Assembly: GCA_963585895.1 (NCBI GenBank)
Contig: CAUZXS010005844.1
Location: 42,501-106,500 of the forward strand
Origin: Sepioteuthis lessoniana
Lineage: Eukaryota; Mollusca; Cephalopoda; Myopsida; Loliginidae
DNA length: 64,000 nucleotides
Direction of reading: 5' to 3'
Shown here: positions 21,644-32,612 of the stretch, one piece after another
Position numbering within the stretch: position 1 is the stretch's first letter
Layout of the letters: each line of letters opens with the position of its first letter
The notes under the pieces: model-generated
What the model was told of the DNA's origin: nothing
What the model saw: only the letters and a program-made list of their open reading frames with translations
Database searches by the model: none
Translations under genes and position numbers: made by a program

Positions 21644-22800
21644 GTTTTGTTTGGGTTGGGTTTTATGGCATATCAACCATTGTAGGTTATTTAATGCCAA
21701 ATCCTCTTTATACATATATATTAAATATATATGATTTGGTTTGGTTGGGTTTTATGGCATATCAACCATTGTAGGTTATTTAATGCTAAATCCTCTTTAT
21801 ACGTATATATTAAATATATATGTTTTGGTTTGGTTGGGTTTTATAGCATATCAACCATTGTAGGTTATTTAATGCCAAATCCTTTTTATTCATATTGAAT
21901 ATATTATCCTATTTACCAACCCCTCCGTTCGGGCAGGATATGACACAAGGTCAATTTTTAAGCGGAGTTTAACAGGTTTTAATTCAGAGTTTTCCTTCAC
22001 CTAGACTAGTTGCCTAACCAAGGCTGAAGAACCTGTCCTACTATTTACCCATAGCTGGAGGTAGAATAATTGGATTCATACCTTTCCCTAGGGTATTAGT
22101 GCTATGTGAAATGCAATCTGTCTCGTCCAGGATTTGAACTCGTGTCGCCGTGTTCATTTCCCGCGACGATAACAATTACACCACGGGCACCTCCATATAT
22201 TGAATATATTATTAGTATTTTAAAATGAGTCTGAGCACATTTTTCTCACAAAGTTACATGTTTCACTTATTACTATCAAATACGAATACACAGTTAAGAT
22301 TAAAAACAATTCTATTTCAAATAATTCATTTTAGGGCAATGACACGATTTCTTGTTTACACACAGATAGTCCTTTGCTTGAATACAGTGTTTTGTTTACA
22401 CACAGCTGAATGTTAAAACAATTCGATTTCAAACTATTCAGTTTAACATATCAACAAACTTAAATCGTTCCTAGTATTGCAATTTTGGCTTACACACGTT
22501 TAAATGTAAAAACAGTTCAAACACAATCAACCCAGTTTAGCGTAAGTACACTGTTTAAATGTCAAACCGTTCTATTTGACCCAGAGATAGGAATTATCAG
22601 GTGCTATCACTCCGGCTCAGAGTGGACGTAGGAGCGATGGCAATGAAGGAGTGCTCCGTATTCCCCAGAGGTCCACCGACGGGAGCCTTAGCCTCAGATT
22701 GTTTTTTGTCATATACAAGGACACTTGTTGGGGAAGTCTTACCCCTCTTCAGAGATGCAGTCGGTGTATTTTGCAGCCCCAGACGATTGAGCGAACACTT
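21644..22800 (-). mobile_element. D element with triple tail, interrupted by SINE-B
   Basis: Three tail units (CAACCATT at about 21673, 21761 and 21852) precede the SINE-B at 21908-22196. Internal units follow (CAATTCGATTTCAAACTATT etc.), then the head to 22800 (ACTCCGGCTCAGAGTGGACG, GCAGTCGGTGTATTTTGCAG). Confidence 0.8.
21908..22196 (-). mobile_element. SINE-B with 16-bp target duplication
   Basis: ATATTGAATATATTAT at 21892-21907 and 22197-22212. The insertion lies in the AT-rich spacer of a D tail unit. Full-length and little diverged. Confidence 0.92.
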
Positions 22801-22904
22801 GCCGGGAACCTCGTTTTGGCTGTAGGAAAATTTCTTTGACCCCATCGGTCAAATCATAAAAAAAACAAATCAAATTGCCAGAGAGTAATATTATTTCCTA
22901 ATTA

Positions 22905-23815
22905 CGAGGTGCCTTCAATAAGTTTCAAGACATTTTTCGTATGGGCACTTTTCTTGATAGTACACACATGAAAGTATAGTCCCCTTCGAAGTAATCTCCT
23001 CCGGCTTCAATGCACTTGTTGTACCGTTCCAACAACTTCTGGAAGGCCTCATGGAAGTCCTCTTGTGTGAGCGTGTCAATGACCTTCGTCACAACCTCTT
23101 TCATCTCCTCAATTGTCTCATAACGACAGCCTCTGAGCTTAGGGAATAACCAAAAGTCACAAGGAGCAAGGTCTGGACTATAGGGAGGCTGAGGAACTGT
23201 GTTGATGCCCATCTTGGTCAAATAGTCTGTGACAAGGATGGAGTTGTTGACTGGTGGAAATGCCACTAACCCGATTTGAAGAGTGCTAGCCTCTACCGAC
23301 GGAATCTCTTGCTGAACTCTCTTAAAACCTCAACATAGTATTCCTTGTTGACTGTCTGTCCAGTGGGAACCCAGTGCATGTAGATCATGCCAGTGCTGTC
23401 AAAAAAAGCCATCATCCAAAGTTTGTGGGTGGATTTGCTCTGTCTGGCCTTCTTGGGTCTGGGAGAGCCAGCATGCTTTTACTGGGAACTCTGTCTCTTG
23501 GTCTCTGGGTCATAGCTGTAGATCCAGCTTTCATCGCAAGTCATTTTTTCCAAGTTTAAAAGAGAATTTTATTGCATATCGTTCTTCTAAAGTCCAGATT
23601 GCATTTTTGAAATTCACCAGCTGTGATAATCAGACTTTAGTAGGGTGTATTCCAATTCCTGCTGTAGCGGTTCATTTGAACCCGAAATCATAAAAATTGG
23701 TCAATCATCTAATAAGATGTATAGCAATAACATACTGAATTTTCAAGTGTCTACCACAATTTTAAATGCCCATACAAAAAAGTCTGGAAACTTGTACTAT
23801 CAGGAAGGGACCTCG
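22905..23815 (-). pseudogene. Mariner copy with internal deletion
   Basis: The left terminus CGAGGTGCCTTCAATAAGTT follows TA (22903-22904). The right terminus closes with AAGGGACCTCG before TA (23816-23817). The minus strand carries the first catalytic region (CDESWIYSYDPETK, around 23520-23560), a stop soon after it, then a 113-residue frame (23266-22925) with YSPDLAPCDFWLFPK and GGDYFEGD. The stretch holding the second catalytic Asp is deleted, where the copy at 283-1129 keeps LDNAPVH. Not functional. Confidence 0.85.
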
Positions 23816-23850
23816 TACTATCAGGAAGGCACCTCGTACTATCAGGAAGG
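23795..23850. repeat. Terminus of mariner repeated three times
   Basis: The 21-bp unit TACTATCAGGAAGG(G/C)ACCTCG occurs at 23795-23815 and 23816-23836 and in part from 23837. It copies the mariner end outwards beyond the expected TA junction. Confidence 0.85.
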
Positions 23851-23884
23851 GGGGAAATAATTTAGGACTACAACTTTTGAAGAT

Positions 23885-24122
23885 TTAGTTCGGTTTCTTT
23901 GTTTAATTGTATATCATTCTACATGGGTAATTAAATTCTAAAGCTATTCTTGTAGAAAAACAGTTGTAGTACAATTTAACCCTTAGCTAAGAGGATGAGG
24001 GCGGGCTTATACATTTCACAAGGTTATTAAATCGAAAATGAATGTAATAGCGCGACTGGAGTTCGAACTTGCGTTCTCCGATGAGGCAATCCAGTACGTT
24101 AGCCAGTACTGTCACCACACCC
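23885..24122 (-). mobile_element. SINE-A, diverged
   Basis: TTCTTTGTTTAATTGTATAT tail, core AACCCTTAGCTAAGAGGATG, head with GCGACTGGAGTTCGAACTTG. The 5' end of the head is degraded. Confidence 0.75.
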
Positions 24123-24244
24123 ACCAATTTTTAGAAACGTCTTTTACTGTGAATGTAATAGATTAGAACTTCTAAAAAAACTTCACGAATTTTTCAAAAC
24201 TAAATTAGGAATAAACTGTTCCAAATAGTTCCAGAAGTACTTGT

Positions 24245-24885
24245 AGATATGTTTATTTGTTTGTTTGCTTGGGTTTTATGGCATATCAACCTCTGTACGT
24301 TATATAATGCCAAATCCATTTCCATACAAATAAACAGTTCTATTTCAAACAATTCAGTTTAACATAAGCACACAGTTTAATTGTAAAAAAACATTTCTAT
24401 TTCAAGCTATTCAGTTTAGTCAAGCAGTTCTAATTTAAACAAATCAGTTTAGTATAAGTTTTTGTTTACACACAGTTAAACGTCAAAAAAGTTCTGGACC
24501 AAACAATTCAGTTTAGCATAAGTACAGTTTTAATGTCAAAAACAATTCAGTTTATCATAAAACAGTTCTATTTCAAGCAATTCTATTTAACATAAGTACA
24601 CAGTTTAGGCGTAAAACCAGTTCTATTTCAAGCAATTCAGTATATAAGTACACAGTTTAGTTCTATTTGACCCATAGATAGAGACCAATCAGGTGCTACC
24701 ACTCCGGGCCAGAGTGAACTTGTGAGCGATGGCAATGAAGGAGTACTCTGTATTCCCAAAAGTTTCAGCATTACTCAAAACTCACTGTTAGATTGTTTAT
24801 TGTCATATTAAGGACACTCATTAGTGGGGGTCTTACCCTCTTCAGAGAAGCAGTTGGTGTATTCGGTAGCCCCTGCAAACTAGGC
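24245..24885 (-). mobile_element. D element
   Basis: Tail GGCATATCAACCTCTG...TATATAATGCC, about seven internal units of roughly 50 bp (GTTCTATTTCAAgCAATTCAG), then a head with ATCAGGTGCTACCACTCCGG and GCAGTTGGTGTATTCGG. Confidence 0.85.
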
Positions 24886-24954
24886 AAGTAAATTTTATCT
24901 TTTCCTTAGAAAATATAGAAATACTTAGTAGAGGCGAATAATTATGGCATCAAC

Positions 24955-24970
24955 TACATATATATATATT

Positions 24971-25014
<44 letters not shown>

Positions 25015-25040
25015 ATATATATATATATATATATATATAC
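24955..25040. repeat. (TA)n-(CT)n-(TA)n microsatellite
   Basis: A CT run of about 40 bp flanked by TA runs. Confidence 0.95.
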
Positions 25041-25042
25041 GA

Positions 25043-25258
25043 AGATCATTAAATAAGTTTCCAGACTTTTTTTTCGTATGGGCACTTTTATTGATAGAAC
25101 ACACATGAAACTCTATTCCCCTTCGAAGTAATCTCCTCCGGGTGCAATGAACTTGTTGTGCTGTTCCAACAACTTCTGGAAGGCCCCATGGAAGTCTTCT
25201 TGTGTAAACGTGTCAATGCCCTTCGTCACAGCCTCTTTCATCTCCTCAATTGTCTCAT
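25043..25258 (-). pseudogene. Mariner 3' fragment
   Basis: From the terminus-like TTAAATAAGTTTCCAGAC through the C-terminal coding part (TTCGAAGTAATCTCCTCCGG) to TCATCTCCTCAATTGTCTCA. Same family as 283-1129 and 22905-23815, broken off at 25258. Confidence 0.8.
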
Positions 25259-25510
25259 TTTAATTTATTTAAAATATTTTAAAATTTCAAAAATTTTAAA
25301 ATATTTTAAATAGATTAAATATTTGTTTTAGTTTCAAAAATTTTTAAATATTTTAAATAAATTAAATATTTGTTTTAGTTTAATATATCTATTAATGTAT
25401 CATTAAATGAGGTTATTAATTAAAGTTTAAATCTAATTCAATATAAAATCTGTAATTTAGGTTAAAATGTAATTAAAAAATAAAAAATTAAAGAAAATTT
25501 TTAAAAATAA
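25258..25510. other. Very AT-rich filler
   Basis: Repeats of TTTAAAATATTTTAAA-like and AAATATTTGTTTTAGTTT (25315-25380) and no family match. Confidence 0.5.
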
Positions 25511-25514
25511 ATTT

Positions 25515-26060
25515 ACTAAACTGTGTGCTTATGCTGAACTGAATTGTTTGAAATAGAACTGTTTTGGCATTTAGACTGCGTAGTTATGCTAAACTGAACT
25601 ACTAGAAATAGAAATGGTTTGACATTGAAACTGCGTACTAATGCTCAACGGAATTTCTTTGTAGAGGAACTTTTTTTATGCTAAACTGAATTGTCTGAAA
25701 TAGAACTGTTTTGAAATTTAACTGCGTGTAAAAAAACTATACTCATAGTAAAGTGAATTGTTAGAAATATAACTGTTTATATGTATAAACGAGCTCATAA
25801 GTGATGTACTCCCGGGGACCCCTTCACATGGACGTGCAAAAGCAAGACGACTAGCTTGAACCTACTCACAGCAGCTCTGTGCCGATACAGGATGTAGCCC
25901 TGAGGACCTGCTGGAAGCAATGGACGATAGGGAGGGTGGCAAGAGAGGGTCAGGGATATTCGTGCGGATAACACGACATGATGATGATTATATGTATAAT
26001 AATTGATATGGTATTAAACAACCTACAATGGTTGATATACCATAAAACCAAACCAAACCA
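25515..26060 (+). mobile_element. D element split by LINE-X
   Basis: Internal units 25515-25785 (CTTATGCTGAACTGAATTGT), then LINE-X, then tail GGTATTAAACAACC...GGTTGATATACC at 26010-26043. The head is absent. Confidence 0.7.
25787..25985 (+). mobile_element. LINE-X 3' end
   Basis: GACCCCTTCACATGGACGTG, GCCGATACAGGATGTAGCCC, GCAATGGACGATAGGGAGGG, then GAGAGGGTCAGGGATATTCG and a short ATGATGATG tail. Reads as the C-terminal tail of an endonuclease/reverse-transcriptase ORF, close to the copy at 34775. Confidence 0.75.
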
Positions 26061-26235
26061 ACGAATTGTATTTCAAATAAGTCAATCTAGCATATCATTT
26101 GTTTGCATACAGTCCAAATGTCAAACAGTTTTCCTTGACACGAGATGGGACCCTATCATTTTCTACTACTCCGGCCCAAAGAGGACCTAGGAGCAATGGC
26201 AATGAAGTCGTACTCGGCATATGTCACAATAATCC
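26060..26235 (-). mobile_element. D element head fragment
   Basis: One or two internal units, then GGGACCCTATCATTTTCTAC and ACTCCGGCCCAAAGAGGACC. It faces the preceding D tail. Confidence 0.6.
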
Positions 26236-26329
26236 AACGACGTACAGATGTCGTTCTACCGAATCATCTTACGTGTCTTGTTTATTAAGATGGATTAATT
26301 ATTAATCAGGATGTTTGAGTTAAAATTTT

Positions 26330-26940
26330 GGTCGGTTAGTTGGTTGGGTTTTATGGTATATCAACCTTTATAGATTATTTAATACCAAATCCATTTTTAT
26401 ACAAATAATCAGTTCTATTTTAAACAATTCAGTTTAGCATGAATACACAGTTTAATTGTCAAAAAAATTTCTATTTCAAGCTATTCCATTTAGACAAACA
26501 GATTTAATTGAAACAATTCAGTTTAGTATAGGTATAGATTTTGTTTACACACAGTTCTATTTTAAACAATTCAGTTTAGCGTAAGTACGGTTTCAATGTC
26601 AAAAACAATTCCATTTGAAACAATTCAGTTTAGCATAAGTATGCAGTTTACATGTCAAAACAGTTCTATTTCAAGCAATTCACTATAGCATAAGTACGCA
26701 GTTTAGTTCTATTTGACCCATAGATTGAGACCTATCAGGTGCTACCACTACGGGCCAGCGTAGACGTGGAAGCGATGGTAATAAAGAGATACTCCATATT
26801 CCTCAAGGCTCCAGCATTACTAAAGCCACATCATCAGATAGTTTAGTGTTATATACAGGACACTCGTTGGGGGAAGTCTTACCCCTCTGTAGAGGTGCAG
26901 TCGGTGTATTCTATAGCCCCAGCCGACTGGGCAACGAAAT
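26330..26940 (-). mobile_element. D element
   Basis: Tail, about seven internal units and a full head (GCAGTCGGTGTATTCTATAG). In the main head hairpin this copy reads CACTACGGGCCAGCGTAG, so the stem re-forms as CTACG/CGTAG in a shifted register. Confidence 0.85.
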
Positions 26941-26948
26941 TTTGGAGT

Positions 26949-26950
<2 letters not shown>

Positions 26951-26990
<40 letters not shown>
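26951..26990. repeat. (TA)n microsatellite
   Basis: About 40 bp of TA between a D head and a SINE-C. Confidence 0.95.
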
Positions 26991-26996
<6 letters not shown>

Positions 26997-27004
26997 ATTT
27001 ATGA

Positions 27005-27160
27005 ATAGGTTGTCGTCGAAGGTGACCTGAAAGCTCCTTTTTCAATAGCTACTACAACAAGGTATAAGGGTGGGTGCTACGCTTTTCCCTGGATTGCTCC
27101 TCTTACCCTTGATTCGTACCTTATAATACTTAGTGTTAAAAGGAGGCATCAAGAACCACT
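27005..27160 (-). mobile_element. SINE-C without head
   Basis: GTTGTCGTCGAAGGTGACCT to GGAGGCATCAAGAACCAC. It stops exactly where the foldback element begins, and the missing head is not on the far side. Confidence 0.7.
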
Positions 27161-27166
27161 TTTTTC

Positions 27167-27788
27167 GGCGAATACATGTAAACAGGCTGAAAAAATTTAC
27201 GCAAAGAAGAAATTTTGAAAAAAAAACCCAACATTTTAGAATTTAGATGGAGTGATCACTTTGTGATATAATTTTAACGTAAAATGATCACCCAGCAAGT
27301 GTTACTGACGATCAGAGATAGCGCTAAAGGGACGTGTAACCAAATTAGTAGAAAAAAAAATTGGCCAAAGTTAGTGCCACCCACCACACAGTATGTCTTA
27401 TTTTCTTTTTTTTTCTGCTGAAACGTGGGCGTTTTTTTTTTTATTTTAAGTTTTTCATCACTTAAAAAAATCCCCCTAATTTTTTTATTTAACACACTAT
27501 CTTTTTTATTTTATTGCGAAAAAATCCCTACCCCTAATAAGCTTAGTTAACACCTCCAACCTCTCCATCTAATTTCCCTACAAAAAAAAAAAAAAAAAAA
27601 ATTGGTTACACGTTCCTTTAACGCTATCTCTGATCGTCAGTAATGCTTGCTGGTCCGGAAAAGGGTGATCATTTTACGTTAAATTAATATAAGAAAGTGA
27701 TCCCCCACTTAAATTCTAAAATATTGTGATTCTTTTTCAAAATTTCTTTGTTGCGGATATTTTTTCTGGTTGTTTATATGTATTCGCC
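27167..27788. mobile_element. Foldback element with long inverted arms
   Basis: Left arm 27167-27355 and right arm 27598-27788 are inverted copies: GGCGAATACATGTAAAC against GTTTATATGTATTCGCC, and TGATCACCCAGCAAGTG, ACTGACGATCAGAGATAGCG and GTGTAACCAA against their complements. The centre is A/T-homopolymer rich and non-coding. It resembles a long-TIR MITE or foldback transposon; no transposase is present. Confidence 0.8.
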
Positions 27789-28014
27789 AAAAAACAAAGT
27801 AGAATATGATTTTTAGTATTCGCTAAAAAAGGATGGGTTAAAGGGTAAAAATTTTTCATCATAATCTCATTTCTGGTCAATAAACCTTATTCAGTCGTGC
27901 AATGTATCAGACTACTGACTTACTGGTCCCCTACGTATATGCTAATATGTATAAACTCATACACATATGGAAGTGCTCGTAAGGAATTGATTCAGTGACC
28001 CAAATTCAAAACCT

Positions 28015-28246
28015 GAACGAGGCTGTTAACATTTCACCTCGAGCAAATACTCTTGGAAAAGTTATGCATCCAATTATTCCGCCTCTAGATATGTTCAAAT
28101 AGTAGGGCAGACTGGGCTATGTTACCTTTGTAGGACAACCAGTGTAAGAGAAGGAAAACTCTGAATTCAAACCTGTTAAACTCAGCTTTAAAAAATGATC
28201 TTGTCGTATCCAGGTCGTGTAGAGGGGTTGGGTAAATATACATGAT
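28015..28246 (+). mobile_element. SINE-B, head lost
   Basis: Core (AATACTCTTGGAAAAGTTAT, then ATCCAATTATTCCGCCTCTA) and B tail (AAACTCTGAATTCAAACCTG, GAGGGGTTGGGTAAATA). Confidence 0.75.
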
Positions 28247-28359
28247 CGTACACACTCATGCACTCAGATATTTAAAAGCCCACATATATATTACACACAC
28301 TCACATGCACTCACCTACACATACACACATTCAAATACATACACACACAGACAAACAAT

Positions 28360-29010
28360 TGCCCAGTCGGTTGGGGCTGTAGAATACACTGACTGCACCT
28401 CTGCAGAGGGGTAAGACCCCCCGCCACAATGAGTGTCCTGGATATGGCACTAAACAATCTGATGGTGAAGTTCCAGTAATGCTGGAGCTTTGGGGGAGTT
28501 CGGAGCACTCTTTCATTCCCATTACACCCAGGTCGACTCTAGCTCGGTGTGGTAGTACTTGATAGGACCCTGTCTATGGGTTAAATAGAACTAACGGCAT
28601 ACTTATGCTAAACTGAATTGTTTGACTAAACTGAACAGCTTGAAATAGAAATGTTTTTGCCAATTAAACCGTACTAACATTTAAACTTGCGTGCTTATGC
28701 TAAACTGAATTGTTTGAAATGGAACTGTTTTTTGACATTGCAACTGTACTTACACTAAACTGATTTGTATAATATAGAACTGTTTTGAAATTTAACTGAG
28801 CAAACAAAATCTGTACTTACACTAAACTGAATTAGCTGAATTAGAACTGTTTGAATAAATTGAATAGCTTGAAATAGACATGTTTTTGACAATTAAATTC
28901 ATGCTAACCAGAATTGTTTGAAATAGAACTGATTATTTACATAAAAATTGGTTTGGCGTTAAATAACCTAGAAAGGCTGATATGCCATAAAACCCACCCA
29001 CCCAACCGAC
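28360..29010 (+). mobile_element. D element, full length
   Basis: Head GCCCAGTCGGTTGGGGCTGT...CTGACTGC, palindrome CCTCTGCAGAGG, CTGATGGTGAAGTTCCAGTA. About seven internal units follow, then tail GGCGTTAAATAACC...GCTGATATGCC. Confidence 0.85.
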
Positions 29011-29029
29011 AGACAGACAAACAAACTAA

Positions 29030-29260
29030 CACATAAAAACATACACGCTCACACTCACATACACACAAAAGCACACGCATACATGCAGAAAAAGACTCAA
29101 ACACACAAGGATACATACTCATGTACATACACAAAAACACACTCATACACATAAACACACAAACGCACACACAATCACACACACATACACACACAGACTG
29201 ACACAAACACACATATGTACACCAAAACACACACACACACACATACACATGTGTATTTAT
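29030..29260. repeat. CA-rich degenerate microsatellite
   Basis: Imperfect (CA)n with ACATACACACA blocks. Minus-strand Cys/Val frames are artefacts. Confidence 0.85.
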
Positions 29261-29329
29261 ACGGTAATCTGGTTGGGTCGAGTTGGAGCCTCGCATGTCA
29301 AATGTCTTGAGCAGGAATAGCCGAGTGGA

Positions 29330-29575
29330 ACTCATCCCACTCCAGGTGTGGTTTTAATTCAGAGTTTTCCTTCTCCTAAATGGGTTGCCGTGCCAAAGTA
29401 ACCGAGCCTAGTCTGCCTTACTATATATCCATAGCTGGAGGGAGAACACCTGGATTCATACCTTTGCCAAGTGTATTAGCGCTATGTGAAATGCAGACAG
29501 TCTCGTCCAGGTTTTGAACTCGGGTCACCCTGTCGACAAAGAACGACGATAACCGTTATATCATGAGCGCTTTCA
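29330..29575 (-). mobile_element. SINE-B, 3'-truncated
   Basis: AATTCAGAGTTTTCCTTCTC, core CCATAGCTGGAGGGAGAACA, B box as GTTTTGAACTCGGGTCACC. The tail end is missing. Confidence 0.75.
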
Positions 29576-29930
29576 TATATATGCATACAAATAATTTGCC
29601 CCCAAAATCGAGAGTTAATTCTCAGTTGTATGAAGCTAATAAAGTTGGAAATATAAAACTTCAAACATAGTCTAATGCCATCTTAAAACGAATGTTTGAA
29701 TCGTTTTTGATTTATGGAAGAAATTTTCTGAAATAAATCTTTACAAAAGTTTGTTAGAACGAACGGCTTATAATAATATAATGGCTGGTAAAAAGCAGCG
29801 TGTTCACACTAGATAATTAGGTGTGAGATGTCATGGGGCTCAGGAAAAAGGGTGCTTTTGTAAGGTTTTGTCTGTGTGTGGCGGGGGCAACAATGCAGGG
29901 AGGGGTATTCTGAGAATTAGGTAGACAGAG
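29576..29930. other. No recognised feature
   Basis: AT-rich at 29580-29800, then a G-rich transition into the GAA block. Confidence 0.4.
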
Positions 29931-29935
29931 TAATA

Positions 29936-30313
29936 GAAGAAGAAGAAGAAGAAGAAGAAGAAGAAGAAGAAGAAGAAGAAGAAGAAGAAAGTGTGAAAAG
30001 AGGACGAAGAAGGCGAGGAGGGAGAGGAGGAGATAGTAGCAGAGCATGAAGAAGTAGGGGAAGAGCAAGAGAAAGATATAAAAGAAGTAGGAGTTGTGAA
30101 AGAAAAAAGAAGAGAAGAATAAGAAGGAGGGAGAGAAGGAGGAGAATAATAAAAAGAGTAGGGGTTTGAGGTGAAGAAAGAAAGAAAGAAAGAAAGAAAG
30201 TGAGAGAGGGATAAGTAAAAGATGTCAATAAAGAAGATGAAGAAGAGTTGTGAAAAGGAAAAAAGGAAACCCTTTCCAGACCGACTTGGGAAGACAGAGA
30301 GAGAGAGAGACTG

Positions 30314-30384
<71 letters not shown>

Positions 30385-30385
30385 A
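29936..30385. repeat. Purine microsatellite block
   Basis: (GAA)n 29936-29990, degenerate GA-rich sequence, (GAAA)n at about 30176-30200 and (GA)n 30297-30380. Open minus frames are low complexity. Confidence 0.9.
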
Positions 30386-30780
30386 AGCAGCACAATGAAA
30401 TAAAACTTTAGTCAACATTCTTTTTTTATTTTAACAACTTCTGCATTTTTTTTTCAAATCACTGTCCCCACCCTACAGACGTATTTTTTCTTGGGTTTTG
30501 TCAACGCAGTATTCTCCCCCGACTTTTTTTAATTTTATTTTTCACCCAATTTTTTCAGTTATCACCATATCCTGACAAAGACGCTCAATTTTGCGCCCCC
30601 CTCCCTCGCGCCTCGCTAACTTTTCCACCCTCACCTCTTCTCCTCAACAAACCCTCTTAAAAGTTTGCCGAATTCAAAGACACGTCTCAGATTGGGGGCA
30701 ACTGTCGACACTGAACACAATACCAACGATCCAGGCCCAAAACGCTACTGTTAAATACAAACTTATTACTAAGGTAAAGA
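30386..30780. other. Pyrimidine-rich non-repeat sequence
   Basis: T-rich, then a C-rich patch (30590-30660) with a 67-residue plus frame of no known family. Confidence 0.4.
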
Positions 30781-30789
30781 GACTGGCTG

Positions 30790-31273
30790 AATAGCCACTG
30801 ATTGGCTCTTTAAGTCGAGTAAAAAAAAAAAAAAAAAAGAAAAAAGAAAGGAAAAAGAAAAAAGAAAAAAAGTTTCCTTTCACCAATCAATTTGTGTAAA
30901 CATTCTTAATCCGATTTGCTCGTCTAATCGTGGCTGAGCACCTATCGTCTGTTATTCATTTAATCGACGCGCGTTTGATGTCACCTTTAAAAGAAACAAG
31001 ACAAGTCGAAAGCCAACATGGCGGCTACTGGAAATTGAACGAAAATATTTTCAACTTTATTTTTCCAACTATATGTATATATATTTTCAAATCATAAAGA
31101 CGAACATAAGAATGTATATTCACGTTTGATGTCACCTTTAAAAGAATCAAGACAAGTCGAAAGCCAACATGGCGGCTACTGGAAATTGAACGAAAATATT
31201 TTCAACTTTATTTTTCCAAATATATGTATATATATTTTCAAATCATAAAGACGAACATAAGAACGTATATTCT
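30790..31273 (+). promoter_or_regulatory. Promoter-like patch with a 151-bp tandem duplication
   Basis: Units 30972-31122 and 31123-31273 are nearly identical. Each has TTTGATGTCACC (CRE-like TGATGTCA) and AACATGGCGGC, an exact fit to the YY1 consensus, whose ATG begins a short frame ATG GCG GCT ACT ending in TGA after six codons. Upstream are CCAAT-type elements (GATTGGC near 30800, CCAATCA near 30884). The motifs are seen; promoter activity is inferred. Confidence 0.4.
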
Positions 31274-31342
31274 CGTTGTTAATGTTTTTTAGATCAAAAA
31301 TGTTTCTAACTTCCTGCGTTTTGCAACGCCTTTTTTTCTTAA

Positions 31343-31745
31343 ACGATCATCATCATTATCATCATCAATCCTGAGGCGGACTGACAGCACGGGTTCTCTT
31401 GATTCTCTCTCGCCATACATTCCTATTGGCCTTTGCTCTTGGTAATGCCTCTAGACTGCACGCCGTGTTGATGATTATGAATTTTTGATGGTCGGTCATC
31501 TCTGGTTTGTTCATGTGTAGGAGTCCATGAGAGAACATCGATAAAGAGTTCGTCCTTAATTCTTAGTAGTGTCTAGTATGTTTTGCTTGTCTTACTTGTG
31601 AGATGGGAGGTAAGTGTCCACACAGCTACTGTTTTATCGGGTGCTGCTTCGAGGATTTGTTCAAAATTGTAAGGAATATTCTTGTGTAGTTCCCAGCTAG
31701 GTTTTTCTCCAGACGTTCTATAGTGCAACCATGCAATAGTACTGG
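31343..31745 (-). mobile_element. LINE-X, ancient copy
   Basis: Starts with the ATC-type tail complement (CATCATCATTATCATCATC). It then runs through positions corresponding to the C-terminal coding part and the CATACAGCAGTATC-like segment of the 56197 copy. Heavily mutated. Confidence 0.6.
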
Positions 31746-32325
31746 ACTCCTACATATGCACACAACAGTGTTAGCGGATCAGTAAAAGTATTACACAGTG
31801 GGGAGAGGGACGGTACGGATCTTCTGTGAAAGCTCAATGGCTTTATGCTCTTCGGGTTGAAATCTCTTTAGTTATAGAATATTCAGGATGCCCTGGCAAA
31901 TTATCGAGGCCACATCTCCTCCAACCTGCTTTTACACGTTGCACGTCTCCTTTTAGCATGTCACCCCCACAATGCACGTGATCATGCTGCCTTCTAGCAT
32001 GCCACTCACGCAACTTACGCGGCATTTCTGTCGAGACCTCTGCGTCCAGTTTACTTTATGAACCGGGTGCATTTCCTGTTATTTTTGTTCCCAGTGTCCG
32101 ATATCCGTAGCTGCATCGACTTGTCAAAGGGATCTTCAAGTCAATATCCAACATACATTAGTAAGAGCGTACATATTTGCGAACTTTTCTATAACTTCTA
32201 ATGAAGTAGACTTTGTTGTATAAATATAGATGATATATTTTTTGTGAGTAAAAGATCTTTATGTGAGGGTGTAAGGAAAGAAAGTATACTTATGAACTAA
32301 AACATAGGCGGGAGTAGGTACTATT
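31746..32325. other. Mostly unrecognised
   Basis: 31740-31800 resembles the plus-strand LINE-X piece at 58380 (CTCnTACATATG, ACACCAGTGTTAG). The rest shows no family match. Confidence 0.4.
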
Positions 32326-32612
32326 TACCAACCCCTCCGCTCGGGCAGGATATGACACAAGGTCAATTTTTAAGCGGAGTTTAACAGGTTTGAATTCAGA
32401 GTTTTCCTTCTCCTAGACTAGTTGCCTCAACAAGGCTGAAGAACCTAGTCTGTCCTACTATTTACCCATAGCTGGAGGGAGAATAAGGGGGTTCATACCT
32501 TTCCCAAGGGTATTTGCCCGAAAGTGAACATAATAGCGCGACTGGAGTACGAACTCGCGTACTACGATTCCGCAGTTCATCGCTTTAACCATTACACCAC
32601 GAGGACACCCCC
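32325..32612 (-). mobile_element. Chimeric SINE: A head on a B tail
   Basis: The left part is pure SINE-B tail (CAACCCCTCCGCTCGGGCAG, CAAGGCTGAAGAACCTAGTC). From the shared core onward it is SINE-A (GGGTATTTGCCCGAAAGTGA, GCGACTGGAGTACGAACTCG, ACCATTACACCACGAGGACA). The switch lies in the block both families share (CCATAGCTGGAGGGAGAATA). Confidence 0.88.

Noticed and set aside
28470-28500. Hammerhead ribozyme in the D head (CTGATGGTGA followed by a hairpin)
   Set aside because: The CTGATG is followed by a stem as in a hammerhead, but the GAAA core after that stem is absent in all copies I read (TTTGG instead), and no cleavage-site stem is evident.
29817-30418. Ser/Leu-rich minus-strand proteins
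   Set aside because: Translation of (GAA)n and (GA)n tracts.
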